Below, piece after piece: positions 1 to 10,900 of a stretch of DNA of 38,931 nucleotides. Every line of letters begins with the position of its first letter. Within the stretch, counting starts at the first letter, position 1. The notes beneath the pieces are model-generated. The model worked only from the letters and a program-made list of their open reading frames with translations. It was not told where the DNA came from and did no database searches. Source of the DNA: Cylindrobasidium torrendii FP15055 ss-10 (Eukaryota; Basidiomycota; Agaricomycetes; Agaricales; Physalacriaceae); the NCBI GenBank assembly GCA_000934385.1, contig KN880658.1:1-38931 (forward strand), given 5' to 3'. Position numbers and translations under genes: made by a program.

Positions 1-1653
1 ACTGGTCCCGCACTCGAGGACTACTTGTTCGAAACTGTTTCTGCGGTTTTGGGCGCCCATGCGACAAACCTTACTCGCGCGGCCGACCTCTTTGCTTTCG
101 GTGTCGATTCCCTTAACGCGAGCCGTATCCACAACCGCATCCAACAAGGTCTCGACCTTGGAGGACAGCACCTGAGCTCAACAGGTAATTGTGCAGTCGT
201 CCTTGCCTATGAATTATTGCTGACTATTTCACAGTTGTCTACGAGCACCCCTCGGTCAAGAAGCTGGCCGCATATATCGAGCAGGTGCAGAGCGGCGAAG
301 CTGTGCACAAGAAGACAGACCAAGAGAAGATGCTCGGATACGTCGAGAAGTGGCTGGCAGCGGTCAAGCCTCGCAGCACCACCGGCGAACCGGCCAAGCC
401 AGTTGACGCTCGCGTTGTGGTTGGTGCAGTCACTTAGACGCCTGTAGCTTGATCCTGATCCCTCCTAGGTCCTCACGGGTGCTACTGGCTCGCTTGGAGC
501 GCATATTCTCGCCTACCTTACTGCATCCAGCTCTGTCCGCAAGGTTGTCTGCCTCTCGCGCGCCAAATCACACCAGGACTCGCTTGAACGTGTCCGTGAA
601 TCAGCGGTCCTGCGCCAAGTACAAATCGACGAGAGCAAGCTCGTGTCATATTCGTCAACCGTCCAGGCGCCTTTCCTTGGTCTCACCGAGGAGCAGTACG
701 AGTCTCTGAGATCTGAAGTGACAGATGTCATTCACGTGCGCCTACTCTCTTCTCCCACGTTGCCCTTTGCTGAATATTGTACAGAACGCCTGGCCCGTCA
801 ACTTTGTTATGAACGTCGACTCATTCGACGAGCACATTGGAGGCTCTGCCAACTTGATGAACCTTGCCCTCGAAGCACCCTGGTCCGAACCCGCGACGTT
901 CTTGTTCAGCTCGTCCATTTCGTGCCGCATGGCTTCGCCTGACAAGTATGCTGGCGAGGATTTCCCACCGACGACGGCGACTGCTGCGGGTACGGGATAC
1001 GCCCAGGGCAAATGGGTTGTTGAGAAGCTCTCCGAGGCAGCTGCCGAGAAGACTGGATTGCCTGTTGCCGTCCTGCGCATTGGACAAATGTCGGGCGACA
1101 CCTCTTGTGGTATCTGGAATGAGACGGAGGCGTGGCCCTTGCTTATCCGCAGCGCCAATGCTATCGGGGCATTGCCTGTCGTCGACGAGGTGTGTTTCAT
1201 ACCTTCCCCTCTGCTTTCCACATGCTGATGATAATCCAGAACCCGTCTTGGTTGCCTGTGGATTACGCTGGCGAGGCCATTGCTGAGATTGTCTTCAACA
1301 CCTCCAAGCCGGCGTCTGCTGTCTACAATATCGTCAACCCCAACACAGAAACCAAGTGGACGGATCTCATCGACTGGATTGAGGCTGCTGGTGTGAAGTT
1401 CGACAAGGTCGACCCTGCGACATGGGTGGAACGTTTGGCGAACTCTGAACAGGACCCCGCGAAGAACCCGACGGTCAAGCTGCTGGGCTTCTTCAGGGAG
1501 TTCTACGGACCAGCCTTCAGGCAGCCGATTATCTTCAAGACGGAGGAGACGCTGAAGTGGGGACCCGCTCTTGGGCGCACCCCACCTATCACGAAGGATA
1601 TTGTGGCGAAGTGGATTGGGCACTGGAGGAAGACTGGGTTTATGACCAACTAG
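1..1653 (+). CDS. NRPS-like adenylate-forming reductase, C-terminal part (carrier + thioester reductase)
   Basis: The gene is cut by the left window edge, so the adenylation domain is missing. Five exons are readable: 1-184, 235-419, 469-735, 785-1189 and 1240-1653 (stop TAG at 1651); all joins keep frame. The first exon carries the phosphopantetheine attachment motif FGVDSLNA of a carrier (T) domain, followed by VYEHPSVKKLAAYI. The rest is an extended-SDR thioester reductase: the NAD(P)-binding motif TGATGSLGAH right after the second intron, VIHNAWPVNF, and the catalytic tyrosine/lysine pair in YAQGKWVVE. Proteins with this A-T-R layout (alpha-aminoadipate reductase and its fungal relatives) activate a carboxylic acid, tether it and reduce it to an aldehyde or alcohol. 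The substrate cannot be told because the adenylation pocket is off-window. Fungi have many of these besides Lys2, and I see no Lys2-specific feature. Confidence 0.85.
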
Positions 1654-2168
1654 AATTTACGACCTTGCGCATTGGACGTTGGATTAATTACCTGTACTTA
1701 GAAGCTACTGTAGAAACTCAAAAGCGGCTCGATTAATCTATTTCCTTTCAAAAGCAGTTCCTATGTTCGAACACCTCAAGTGCCACGCCTCCGGTTATTT
1801 TCTTTTGCTCCTTGTAACCTGATACTTATCTCGAGTTTGCAGGTAAGAGCACTGTAAGAGCTAATCTTGGATTAGCGCTAGTATCTACCGCGAAGTCCGA
1901 CGGACATGAAGATTGGCTATAAGCAGTGCAAACGCTGGACTGCGACTTTGGGCTGAACACTGCATCGCGCCCTCCGTCGGAGATGAACTCTGTCACTGTT
2001 TTTGCCTCATACAATACACTCAAACAGGCAGACTTTCGCTATTTTTCCCTGATCCAGCTACGTCCGCTCGGAGCCGGGGCTGTACGCCTCCATGTTGTAA
2101 GGAGGAGTATATAAGAGGGTAGGGGGGCGCGATGCCCCAAACACAACTTACCCGTCTGCAGACACGAT
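1654..2168. other. Intergenic, 3' UTR of reductase and promoter of next gene
   Basis: No gene is seen here. Short open frames at 1826-2122 on both strands lack conserved motifs and any sensible splice structure. The right end holds the TATA box of the TMEM184-type gene. Confidence 0.5.
2108..2115 (+). promoter_or_regulatory. TATA box of the TMEM184-type gene
   Basis: TATATAAG lies 61 bp upstream of the ATG at 2169 in a purine-rich stretch. This is a usual TATA position for a fungal gene with a short leader. It is inferred from sequence only. Confidence 0.5.
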
Positions 2169-3813
2169 ATGCCTACTTGCCATGAACTCGACGTGAACAC
2201 TGGATATGATGACTGGACGACAGATGAATGGGACTCGTTGCGAGTGCAGTGGGTTGTTGCAGGTGTTGCGGGCGCCTTGGTGTGTACTTTCGTTTCTGTG
2301 CGCACTCTAGTGCTAACGATGGGCAAATAGACGATATGTGTGACACTATTCAACGCATTCCGACATTGCTCGTAGGTGTTCGACCGCGAACCGTCGGGCC
2401 CAACTCTGATGGGTTGTCACACAGGAACTACGTGAACCAAAAGGAACAAAGACAAATGTGAGTTTCACCCGACACACGAGCAATTATAACTAAACCTTTC
2501 AAGTTTGCGCATCCTCTATCTTCCTGCGGTGTTTGGCATCGTGTCGTTCTTCTCGTTCGTGCAATATCGGTTGTATGTATATCTTGAAATGATAACTGCT
2601 AGTAAGTCTACAAGCATGCTGTTTGAGTCCGTCTCTAACTCTCCGCTTTAGCGTATGAGGTTCGTTGATGTCGATACTGCGATGGCACCGATGCTAATGG
2701 CATTTCCATCACTCAGGCCGTGACAATGGCCGCATTTCTGTACGCATCATTGACGCCCAAAAATGAGCACTTCAACTGACCGGTTCTGCAGAATACTCCT
2801 TACTGAAATGTTCACGTTTGCGGTCGCCGCTCAAACTATCAACCAGGCCCTAATGACGAAGGAGAAACGCAAGGTCGTCCTGGTGTGTATCCTTCCTATG
2901 TGCAGCACTCTTGTGTTTCCTAATTTTGGGCAGTTCAAATGCTGGAGATACAGACCGTCTAAGGTACGCACATATTTGCTGGGAACACCATTCTTCAACA
3001 GACTTATGCCCTTCCAGGCGTATGTGATGCCTGCAATCCGCTGGGCAGTGCTTCAATACATAATTATCCGGCCCATCCTTTCCATCATCGGAGCCATCTG
3101 CGAGTCCAAGAACGTATACTGCGAAGAGGAAGGATTTGACTTCCATTATGCGAATGCTTACCTGGAGCTTGCCAACATCGTATCCATGATGTGCGCTCGT
3201 ATTCCCTCTACCTTCCGCTACCGCAATATCTGACAACAGCTGCTAACAGATTCGCGTTCTACGGCCTCTTGACATTTTTCTTTCTCATCCACGAAGACCT
3301 CAAGGAGCGCAAGCCGATGCTCAAGTTCGCTTGCATCAAACTCCTTATCATCATACCACAACTCCAGACAATTGTGCTCAATATTCTCGTGAAAAGGGGC
3401 ACCATCAAATCCACGGATCATCGCACAAAGGACGAAGTTGTCCATGGATACCAATGCCTTCTCATCTGCATCGAAGTACGCCCACATATACCTGTTCATC
3501 TCCGAGTTTTAATTATCATCGACAGGCATTCCTTCTTTCGCTGCTGATGCTCAAGGCATATCCTGTCAAGGAATACGCCCTCGCCTTGCCGAAGGAGAAA
3601 TTGCCATTCTGGAGAGCGATCCTTGACTCCGTCAACATCTTTGACTTCATTCAAACCATCCTTGGCTCATTACGATTCTTTGTCGCGCGCGCGCAGGGGA
3701 AACCTGAGTCGCACGGACATGGTCATCTCGGAAGGCAAGCAGGAAATGATCCAGAATACCACTCGTTGACGAGGTACGATTCTCCGCCGCGCAGGTTTGA
3801 GGAGCCTGTGTAG
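2169..3813 (+). CDS. TMEM184 / organic solute transporter-alpha family membrane protein
   Basis: Eleven exons: 2169-2279, 2331-2371, 2425-2457, 2504-2601, 2652-2659, 2717-2739, 2792-2882, 2934-2963, 3018-3190, 3250-3475 and 3526-3813. They sum to 1122 nt (373 aa) with all joins in frame. The product is a multi-pass membrane protein. Visible hallmarks of the Solute_trans_a family are the first helix (about residues 25-45), then NYVNQKEQRQILRILYLP, the YEA motif, a helix around AFYGLLTFFFLIHEDLK, and the late motif KAYPVKEY. The tail after about residue 330 is hydrophilic, with His and Arg residues. Relatives sit in vacuolar or plasma membranes; the transported substrate in fungi is not known. 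The start was chosen because it is the first ATG after the TATA box and gives a short acidic N-terminus before helix 1. Exons of 8, 23, 30, 33 and 41 nt make this gene easy to mis-annotate. Confidence 0.85.
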
Positions 3814-4244
3814 ATGGACTATTATTATGTCCTTAGTAGGACGTGGCTGGGTTACTTACTAGGGCCTCTAGGGCCATATCACTATACAATACTTACTCCT
3901 ACTTTGATTTGCGCACACGATAAATGGAGCTAGTTGAAATTCGGAGAATTGGGAGTCGCACTTAACGTTCTAATCTTTCCCCATTCGGACCAAAGTAATC
4001 GGACCGGAGAAGCCGCTCGAACCAAACGATCACTTTCTATTCTTTCGACCATAAGCAGCGCCATGAGAAAGTCATTAATCTCCGTGTTATTGTTCTCTTC
4101 CAGTACATTCCCTTATTTTAACCCTTCATTAATCCAGGTTTGGAGTCTCTCCTCTTTTGGTCGTATAGGACCATGCTATTGTTCTTGAATCCTTATAACC
4201 AGAACGCATCTTATAGCCTCAGCTTCACGCCCTTACGAATTTTC
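3814..4244. other. Intergenic region
   Basis: No gene is supported. It is AT-richer than its neighbours. The open frame that runs upstream of 4245 on the + strand has no other features. Confidence 0.4.
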
Positions 4245-4841
4245 ATGTCTAGCTCAAGAAAACTCGCCAATAGCAAAGCCCATCGCTCAGCCTCAGCACT
4301 CACGTCCTTCTTCACCAAGATCTTCGGCAAGGTCAAGTCATCGCTCAACAACATTGGCCCCGCTCGCATTCCCGCCACAAATCCCGTTATGGACATGCAA
4401 GCATATCGAAAAACGACAACAGAAGCACGGAAACACCCACACGTGGAAACTGAGACTCCTGTCTTCGATATTCGTCCAGCATATGCATCTACGAGGAGTT
4501 CGGATATGCAGTCTGCTGTGATTCCAGACGCTCTGAGTTCTACACAGTCCTGGCAGACCACTGCCTACGCAACCACCTCGGAAGATGACTCTTCTAGAGC
4601 AGCAACACCGACGCATGGATATACGAACATCCCACATACGTGGCCTGAGCCACCTCCGGCAGTGGCAGAGCCAGCTATACTGCCTGGATTGACGATGCAT
4701 TCGAACGAGCATCCGGGTCCGGGATTGGATGTGCTTGCTACCTTGGACGACATGCTGGCGCGCCAGAACGAGCAGCAGAACGTCGATGCGTACATGAGAA
4801 AAATGGCAAAGGAAGCGAATACTGGCATCGAGTATGTATGA
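4245..4841 (+). CDS. Hypothetical protein, low complexity
   Basis: Single-exon ORF of 198 aa starting MSSSRKLANSK; an upstream in-frame extension to 4140 exists but is hydrophobic and less likely to be coding. The N-terminal 40 residues are basic and Ser-rich (TSFFTKIFGKVKSSL could form an amphipathic helix). The middle is Ser/Thr/Pro-rich and probably disordered. The last 40 residues (LDVLATLDDMLARQNEQQN...) look helical or weakly coiled-coil. I recognise no family. It may be lineage-specific. It is supported mainly by an uninterrupted frame with coding-like composition, so whether it is expressed is uncertain. Confidence 0.5.
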   Translation: MSSSRKLANSKAHRSASALTSFFTKIFGKVKSSLNNIGPARIPATNPVMDMQAYRKTTTEARKHPHVETETPVFDIRPAYASTRSSDMQSAVIPDALSSTQSWQTTAYATTSEDDSSRAATPTHGYTNIPHTWPEPPPAVAEPAILPGLTMHSNEHPGPGLDVLATLDDMLARQNEQQNVDAYMRKMAKEANTGIEYV

Positions 4842-5181
4842 TAGTAAAGAGGATTTTGGGGAAGAGGCTGATGGTAACCACAGAGCTTAACTCGATTGCA
4901 CAAGCGCTGAAGATAAGACGAAGTCATCATGACTGACAGTACGGTAATGCGACGGCGCCGTTCTTGCTACGACAGTGACTCTGATTTTTTATGTTGTTAA
5001 ACCAAAAATGCATTATCTTTTGCTGTCAATCTCGGGATGAAGCTCATTGGGCATAACTGGAGCTGCGCAAGCTTCAAGGCAGCAAAAAATATTTCAAAAA
5101 TTATGTGTGGCTACATCGAATATACAAGCGTGGTATCATTACAAAGGCATCGTATCCGGAATACAGAAATTCAAATCTTCT
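4842..5181. other. Intergenic, convergent 3' ends
   Basis: Region between the 3' ends of the + strand hypothetical gene and the - strand small stress-protein gene. Nothing is seen beyond T-rich and A-rich tracts suited to polyadenylation. Confidence 0.4.
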
Positions 5182-5590
5182 TTAGATCTTCTTGTTGAAT
5201 GTCTGGCGAAGCTCGCCTCCATTGCGTTGCGCATTGCCTACAAACACCCGTCAGACCCAATCCCAACCTCCTCGCAAGGATACAAACGTACCTGAACTTT
5301 GCTTGGATGCATTCCCAGTGAGCGCACCGAGGACAGAATCTTTGGTACCGACGACGCGGTCCTTCGTGCCCTCTGCATAACCCTCCGCGCGCGCAGCGTC
5401 GTATTCGACCTTTCCAGCGACGTGCTCTTGCTTGCCCTCTGCTTGCATGCTGTGGTCGTGGAATGCACCGCCGAGGGACTGTTTCAGGTCGCCCTTGACA
5501 GAGTGGAATTGGCCAGAGGTCTTGCTGGAAAACAAAGGAATTAGGAAACAACATTGGAGAACAGACGCGGGAAGCAAACCTTGGGGACAT
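5182..5590 (-). CDS. Mismatched base pair / cruciform DNA recognition-type small protein, copy A
   Basis: Three exons on the minus strand: 5580-5590, 5292-5524 and 5182-5237, 300 nt in total (99 aa). It starts MSPSKTSGQFHSVKGDLKQS and ends GNAQRNGGELRQTFNKKI. The body is hydrophilic and Ala/Gly/Lys/Glu-rich, with HVAGKVEYDAARAEGYAEG and GTKDRVVGTKDSVLGALTGN. This matches the fungal family annotated as mismatched base pair and cruciform DNA recognition protein (Ustilago Hmp1), which resembles CsbD-like stress proteins. A second copy sits at 17332-17684 on the other strand. This copy has an extra intron (5525-5579) after the codons for MSPS that the other lacks. The second intron (5238-5291) is at the same place in both. 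Cruciform binding is known for the family, not shown here. Confidence 0.85.
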
Positions 5591-5670
5591 GTTGGTAAAG
5601 TTTGTAGGGGTTTGGTGGTGGTGGTTGTAGTGGTGAGAGTGGGAGGTGAGTGGGATTGTGAGGTTGAGAT
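5591..5670 (-). promoter_or_regulatory. G-free 5' leader of copy A
   Basis: On the transcribed sense (minus strand) these 80 bases contain no G at all and are rich in CACCAC and CTCAC. They fill most of the space between the TATA box and the ATG. Copy B has a matching leader. Such leaders cannot form stable structure, which suggests efficient scanning and translation. Confidence 0.6.
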
Positions 5671-5685
5671 CATGAAGATAGCTTA

Positions 5686-5694
5686 CTTTATATA
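5686..5694 (-). promoter_or_regulatory. TATA box of cruciform-recognition-type copy A
   Basis: TATATAAAG on the minus strand, 104 bp upstream of the ATG at 5590. Copy B carries the identical nonamer 105 bp upstream of its ATG. Confidence 0.65.
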
Positions 5695-6259
5695 GTCCAA
5701 TTCGCACAGCCCTTATTGTAGACGACGTCATCGTCGTCACTGCACGGGTGGACCTTGTCGTTGACGCCTCTGAGAGGAACAAGCGGGTCCCCCGTCCCGC
5801 TCATGACATGGATAGAAAGCCCCACAACAGCTTGCGGGCAGAGTAAGTATGACGACGTGGGTATATCTGAAGCTTTTTAACTTGAGCCACAGTTCAACTC
5901 CCCAACGTGCTTAACAAAACCATTTGTTCACTAGTCACGAACAACCAAATCAATTGAATGTCTGCCACTTAAATAGTAATAACCCTTTCCGGCAAGGATT
6001 GAACCCAGCCACTTGTCCAAAGCACAGACAAAGAAGAGCTGGGTATCATAAAACATCACATAAGAAACTAAAAGGAAGGGAAATGTTGGAGGGACATCAC
6101 ATAAAAACATCGATAAGATCATCGTCCGGAATGAGGGTAGGAGTAAGGAGCAGGAAAAGAGACGAGAAGCGAAGAGAGAAGAAAACGCCATAGTAAGCTA
6201 CATACATACTTAGTCTTTAGTCAAACTATAATACCGATACTAGTGATTCCGCCAAAAAC
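5695..6259. other. Intergenic region
   Basis: Upstream DNA of copy A and the 3' flank of the RhoGAP gene. A tRNA T-arm-like decamer occurs at 5996-6005 but does not fold into a tRNA. No gene is seen. Confidence 0.4.
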
Positions 6260-9200
6260 CTACGTCCGCTGTCGTACAGGATACCCTGCCGGTGGTACGA
6301 ACTGCTGCTGCTGCCCATTAGATGGCGGCGGTGGTTGCTGTCTTGGGTCCTCCCCGTTCGGCCGTGGTTGCACATAGGACTGCGGTCGAGACGCTGGCGG
6401 AGGCCGTGGGCCAGGATTTGACCACTCATCCCCTGATCCTTGGCGATGAGGCGGGTTTGGGTGCATGGGTGAAGCCATCCCTCCCATCATTCTCATCTCC
6501 GCCATGTTCTGCGGGGGTGATGTGCTTGCGTACATCCCGTTCGGTCCAAATTGTGGCGGGGGTGCACGTCCGTTGCCCATCTGGACTTGCAACACCGGTC
6601 GCTCCTGCGGCGGCATCGTCGGGGACCCCACAAACCGAGGTGTGCTTCCGTTTTGGCCCATGTACACTTGGTTGCCACCTTGTTGCTGTTGCTGTACTGG
6701 TGGTCCTCGGCCATTCTGAGCCTTGACGCGCAGATATGTATCGCATTTCTTCATGAACTCCTTGCCAGGCAGGTCCATCGAGTTCGCGAAATACTCTTGG
6801 TCATGCAGGATCCCCATCATCTCTGGCGGCACCATAAAGAACTCGTCCTGGTTCTCCAGTAACGCAGTCACGACACGGATGGCACCGAAACTTTCGTCTC
6901 TTGCAGCGTCTCTGCCCCGCGAATAGATGATACTGGGACAGATGACTGTCGCCAAGTTCTGGAGATCCATCTTGCTCCCCGTCTCGGCATCCATGTGTGC
7001 AAAGGATGCAACCCACTTGAGGAAAGTGAACAAGACTTCCATCGTGTCCCGATGCGCCTTGGGCATGATGATAGACAACATATGCAGAAGCTTCTTGCAG
7101 TCTGCCTCGTTCGGCAATGCTAGCGAGAATATCAGCCAGATGCGCACGACGAGAGCCTAAAACTCACATTGAGACGCGACAAACAGTTTATGTAGTTTGA
7201 AGGTCATCAAAGGATCGGGCAAATCGCGGAGGAACTTCTTCAGCAGCGCCGCTAGTTGAACAGCGTTATCTGTCGTCAAGTCCACAGACGATGGATCACG
7301 GTCAATGGCCTCCGTCAACTCTCGTAGTCTTCGAATGTTTCCATTCTTACGGAAAATACCCTCCACAGACATGTCTGCTCATGTTTTTAGTGATCTTCAA
7401 CTGTATCCAATTTTCAAACGAAACGCACCCATCTGCCGCATTGCAGAGATAACATCGTCTATGAAACTCGGTACTCGTAGGGTAGAGCGTGATGCGCCCA
7501 GAAGGGAGTCAGAGCCCTCAGCCTGGACCAATAATTCCAGAGGGACACCAAATACACCTGCACACATAAGTCCAGGTACACAAATATTGAATGAACCAAC
7601 GAACCTTTCTTCTTCACATTCTTCTTCTGGTCACCCTTGAACAACTTATTCCAAAACCCTGGCTTTCTCGTCTCCACCATCTCCAGTAACTCATCCAAGT
7701 CGAGCTGGTCTTTCAACGGTGAGCGCATCAATACCATGATGGCACAGTGCTTGATGATAGACAACTCCAGAGCACTCAACTCCGCAATATACGGCAGCGA
7801 GTTTTGACGAGGAAGAGATCGCTGTTGCTCTCGTGCTTGGGCAGCCTCGACGATCTGCGGGATATCGGCAAGCGTAATGCCCTCCTCCCGAGTTGGCATC
7901 TCGAGCTGCATGCCTCGATTCTCATCGCCAACTGCCGGAGAACTGGGCGCGCTTTCGTCCACAATCTTGACCTCAGTGTTGCCCCGCATGAAAGAAGGTC
8001 GTAGAACAGATCCATCTCCGAGGTGAGGCTGAAGCTGGCGCTGGGCAGAAGGTCCGGCTTGTTGATAACCCTGTGGTGGCGAGCGATTTTGAACATGTGC
8101 CGCGGACGCTGCGTGATGGTCCTGCTGTGTGGATATCGCTGGCGAATGAGATGCGTCGGGCGACTTCTGGACGAGTTCAGAAGGATGTACTGTTCGTCCA
8201 GCAGGGCTCTCCACGATCGTCGACCGCTTGGGTAGCCTCGCAGTGGCGGAAAGTTTGCGGTCAAGGTGTACCGACTTCATGCGCATGATGTCGCCCGAGT
8301 TCCGGTATGGGTCATCTTCTGACCTAGGTGTTGACGCTGACGAGTTCGCCTCTGAGGCCAAGGTGAGCAAATGAAGATAAGGCAGGGGACAGACGCGTGA
8401 TGCGTACCAGTAAGAGTGACGACGCCCTGTCGTTTGAGGAGGAGGAAGAGCCGCCGCAATGCGACGTTCAATAGGAAGGCGTATTGCTCCAACCGTGATA
8501 CTGCCTGAAATCCCGCTCTGCAGCCGTTGTGTGCATGTTCTGTGCATAGGATGACGGTTGGGACGTCGCCAAAGGATGTCGTCTGCTTCTTCGATTCCGC
8601 ATCGTATGCAAAGATATTGGCATTGGCAGGCGGCCGTCGTACGGTAGACAGTTTGGGCTGGCTCTCTTTGCCATCATCGCTCGGCTTGGTCAACTCTTTG
8701 GGAATGGGGACAGCAGCAACCTTGCCACACTTGGCACACTGCACACATTGCGAGTGCCACCGCTGGTACGTGCCTAGCCGTACGCAGTCCTCCTCGACGG
8801 TTTGACTGCATCGAACGCAGAGATCGGATGGCGGCGAATTAGGGTTGACGGGGCCGTTGCCGCTAGAGCCGCCAACGGTAAAGGGTGAGTCACCAGCGTT
8901 CTCGGGTGCAAGACTCTTGAAACCGTAGGTGACACCTGTAGTGCAAGTATTCGTTCCATCGTGGTTGACAGAGAGTGCGTCGCCGTTCTGGGTCTTGATC
9001 ACTCGCTTAGCGCTGGGATTGCCACCTTGAACGGCGAGGAGATGCAGTTTGTCGAGGAAAGAGCTCATGGCGTCTCGCACGCTACCTTCGCGTTCGAGTT
9101 TGAGTCCCCCAGTTAGTGCGATGCGGATGAGGATCTTGAGGTAATGAGCGAGACCCGTGACTAGTGCTAGCAGCTCCTGGGTCATGCCCATGCGACGAGA

Positions 9201-10730
9201 TCCTGTCTCTTGGGTGTGCGACAACAACGTAAATAGCTCGACCGTCTTGCGACATAGCATGCGAGCCTCTCGTACATGCGACATCCCTAATGGGGGATAA
9301 GCTGGAAGACCGTCGGCTGGCGGTGCACGTACCCTTGATGTTCAGTCTCGAGAACTGGAATTCGAGGTCGTCGATAGCGGCAAAGAGGACCTCGACGTGG
9401 AGAATAAATTTGTCCGCCATCCGGATCGCATCCAGGTATTGTCCATTACTAACTTGTCGGAGCATGTCTGATATACAGGCGGCACTGGACTCTTCGAATG
9501 CGGAGAGGACGCTGAGCAAAGTTGAGGTGCATATGAGGGGAAGGCCAAGCACACGTACGTCCATATTCGATAAACCTGTTGTTCCATGCGAATCTGCTTG
9601 TCCTTGAGAGTGGTGGGGGTCTCGCGTTGCTCTTCCTCCTGGTAAGCGCCATCGTCGATGGAGGCAGAACTATTGGGGCGGCGCGAGACGACTTTGACGT
9701 TCCAGAACTGCCCAGGCGATCAGTGAGCACGGAATATGAGGAGACAGCTCGGAGACGGACCTTATTGATCATGTAACACTCGGGATGCCAGCACTCGTCG
9801 CGCATGTTGCGGTTTATCTCGACGAATTGTTTGAGAATCGCGGTACTGCATCCAGCGCACTTGGTAGCGAACCGGGTCGAGTAGTGGAAATGGCAATAGA
9901 CGTCCCCATCATGTTCATAATATGAATCCTGGGGACCGAAGAGGGTGTCGCAGAGAGTGCAAGTAAAGTGTTCGACGTGGAATTTTTTGTCTACAACATG
10001 TCAGTTTCTTGTACCGAATAAACACAAATGTACACGCACTGCATGCAGTAATGTAGCTGCCGCGGAGAGCCATGCCGCACTTTGCACAAATAAGATTAAG
10101 CCGCCGGAAGTAGTCACGCTCGCACAGCGGCTGTTGGCGCCCGTCCGAGCCCTCGATAGGGAAGAATTTCGAAGCGACAACATCCCCGCAGTCCATGCAC
10201 TTGAAGCAGTTCAGATGGAAGACCGTGTTGAGTGCGCGCACAAAGGGGCCCTGCATTACCTTCCCGCAAGCTGAGCATGTCGAGGATACAGTGACCATTG
10301 AGGAGGATGTTGTGGATGGTGGTGGAAGGCGCTCAGAGGACGACGATGCGGAGCGCACCGACGCCTGTGAGGTTCCCGACAGCCGCTTGCGCTCCTTGTC
10401 CTTGTGGGATGAATCTGAGCCCGTGGGTGTCGACGGTCTGCTCGCCCGCAAGAAGGCAGGGCTTGGGCCGTACCGCATGCTATTGCTATGGTTGAGATCC
10501 TCGCTTCGACTGGTCACCGCCGGCGCTGTGCTCTCCTTGCCCAGGCGATCCACATCCGATGTCGTTGACGATCTAGTCGGTGGATGTGGGTGACTCGCTA
10601 GCCGTGGGCTGTTCGCTGTGGGGACCGGCCCATTTCCCGATCCACTCCCGCCCCGTCCGTCGCTGCTGCTTCCCGCCACACCGCCCGCCCATGGTGATGG
10701 CAACCGTCCAGCCTCGGCGTCTTTATTCAT
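6260..10730 (-). CDS. lrg1: LIM-domain RhoGAP, Lrg1 type
   Basis: Nine exons on the minus strand: 10040-10730, 9761-9990, 9559-9707, 9333-9511, 8408-9286, 7605-8351, 7429-7557, 7168-7374 and 6260-7119. They total 4071 nt (1356 aa), all in frame. The N-terminus is Ser/Pro-rich and disordered (about 150 aa). LIM1 runs from CSACGKVMQG, LIM2 from CAKCGMALRG through FHVEHFTCTLC, and a partial LIM-like unit follows from CAGCSTAILK. A further LIM from CVRCSQTVEEDC lies near the middle. The RhoGAP domain starts VFGVPLELLV, has its arginine finger in VEGIFRKNG (catalytic Arg) and continues through LVFPSIIYSRG-like sequence (CPSIIYSRG). The tail is Pro/Gln-rich. Fungal Lrg1 stimulates GTP hydrolysis by Rho1 and limits cell-wall glucan synthesis and polar growth. 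Rga1-type proteins have only two N-terminal LIMs, so Lrg1 fits better. An upstream in-frame ATG at 10859 is possible. Confidence 0.85.
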
Positions 10731-10874
10731 CGTCGAGAGCCCTTCTATTTCTCTCCTTGTATCGTCTCCAGTTTCGGCCGGCGTCCAGTGTCCAAGCGGG
10801 GTGTAGATGGCAAAGGTCAGGAGGGCCCTTGGCTCATGGGCAGACGAGAAGTGTGTCACTCGTGACAGTCACAG

Positions 10875-10900
10875 TGCGCCACATCATACACAGTGGCGCA
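10875..10900. repeat. 8-bp perfect inverted repeat upstream of LIM-RhoGAP gene
   Basis: TGCGCCAC and GTGGCGCA are exact reverse complements separated by 10 bp. The dyad lies 145 bp upstream of the chosen ATG (16 bp from the alternative ATG at 10859). It could be a transcription-factor site or chance. Confidence 0.45.

Noticed and set aside
742..1623. 293-codon open frame on the minus strand
   Set aside because: It is a shadow of the reductase exons, which carry clear SDR motifs on the + strand across introns.
5996..6005. B-box/T-arm-like GGTTCAATCC on the minus strand, possible tRNA
   Set aside because: The flanking bases do not form a T stem, and no D arm, anticodon arm or acceptor stem can be drawn.
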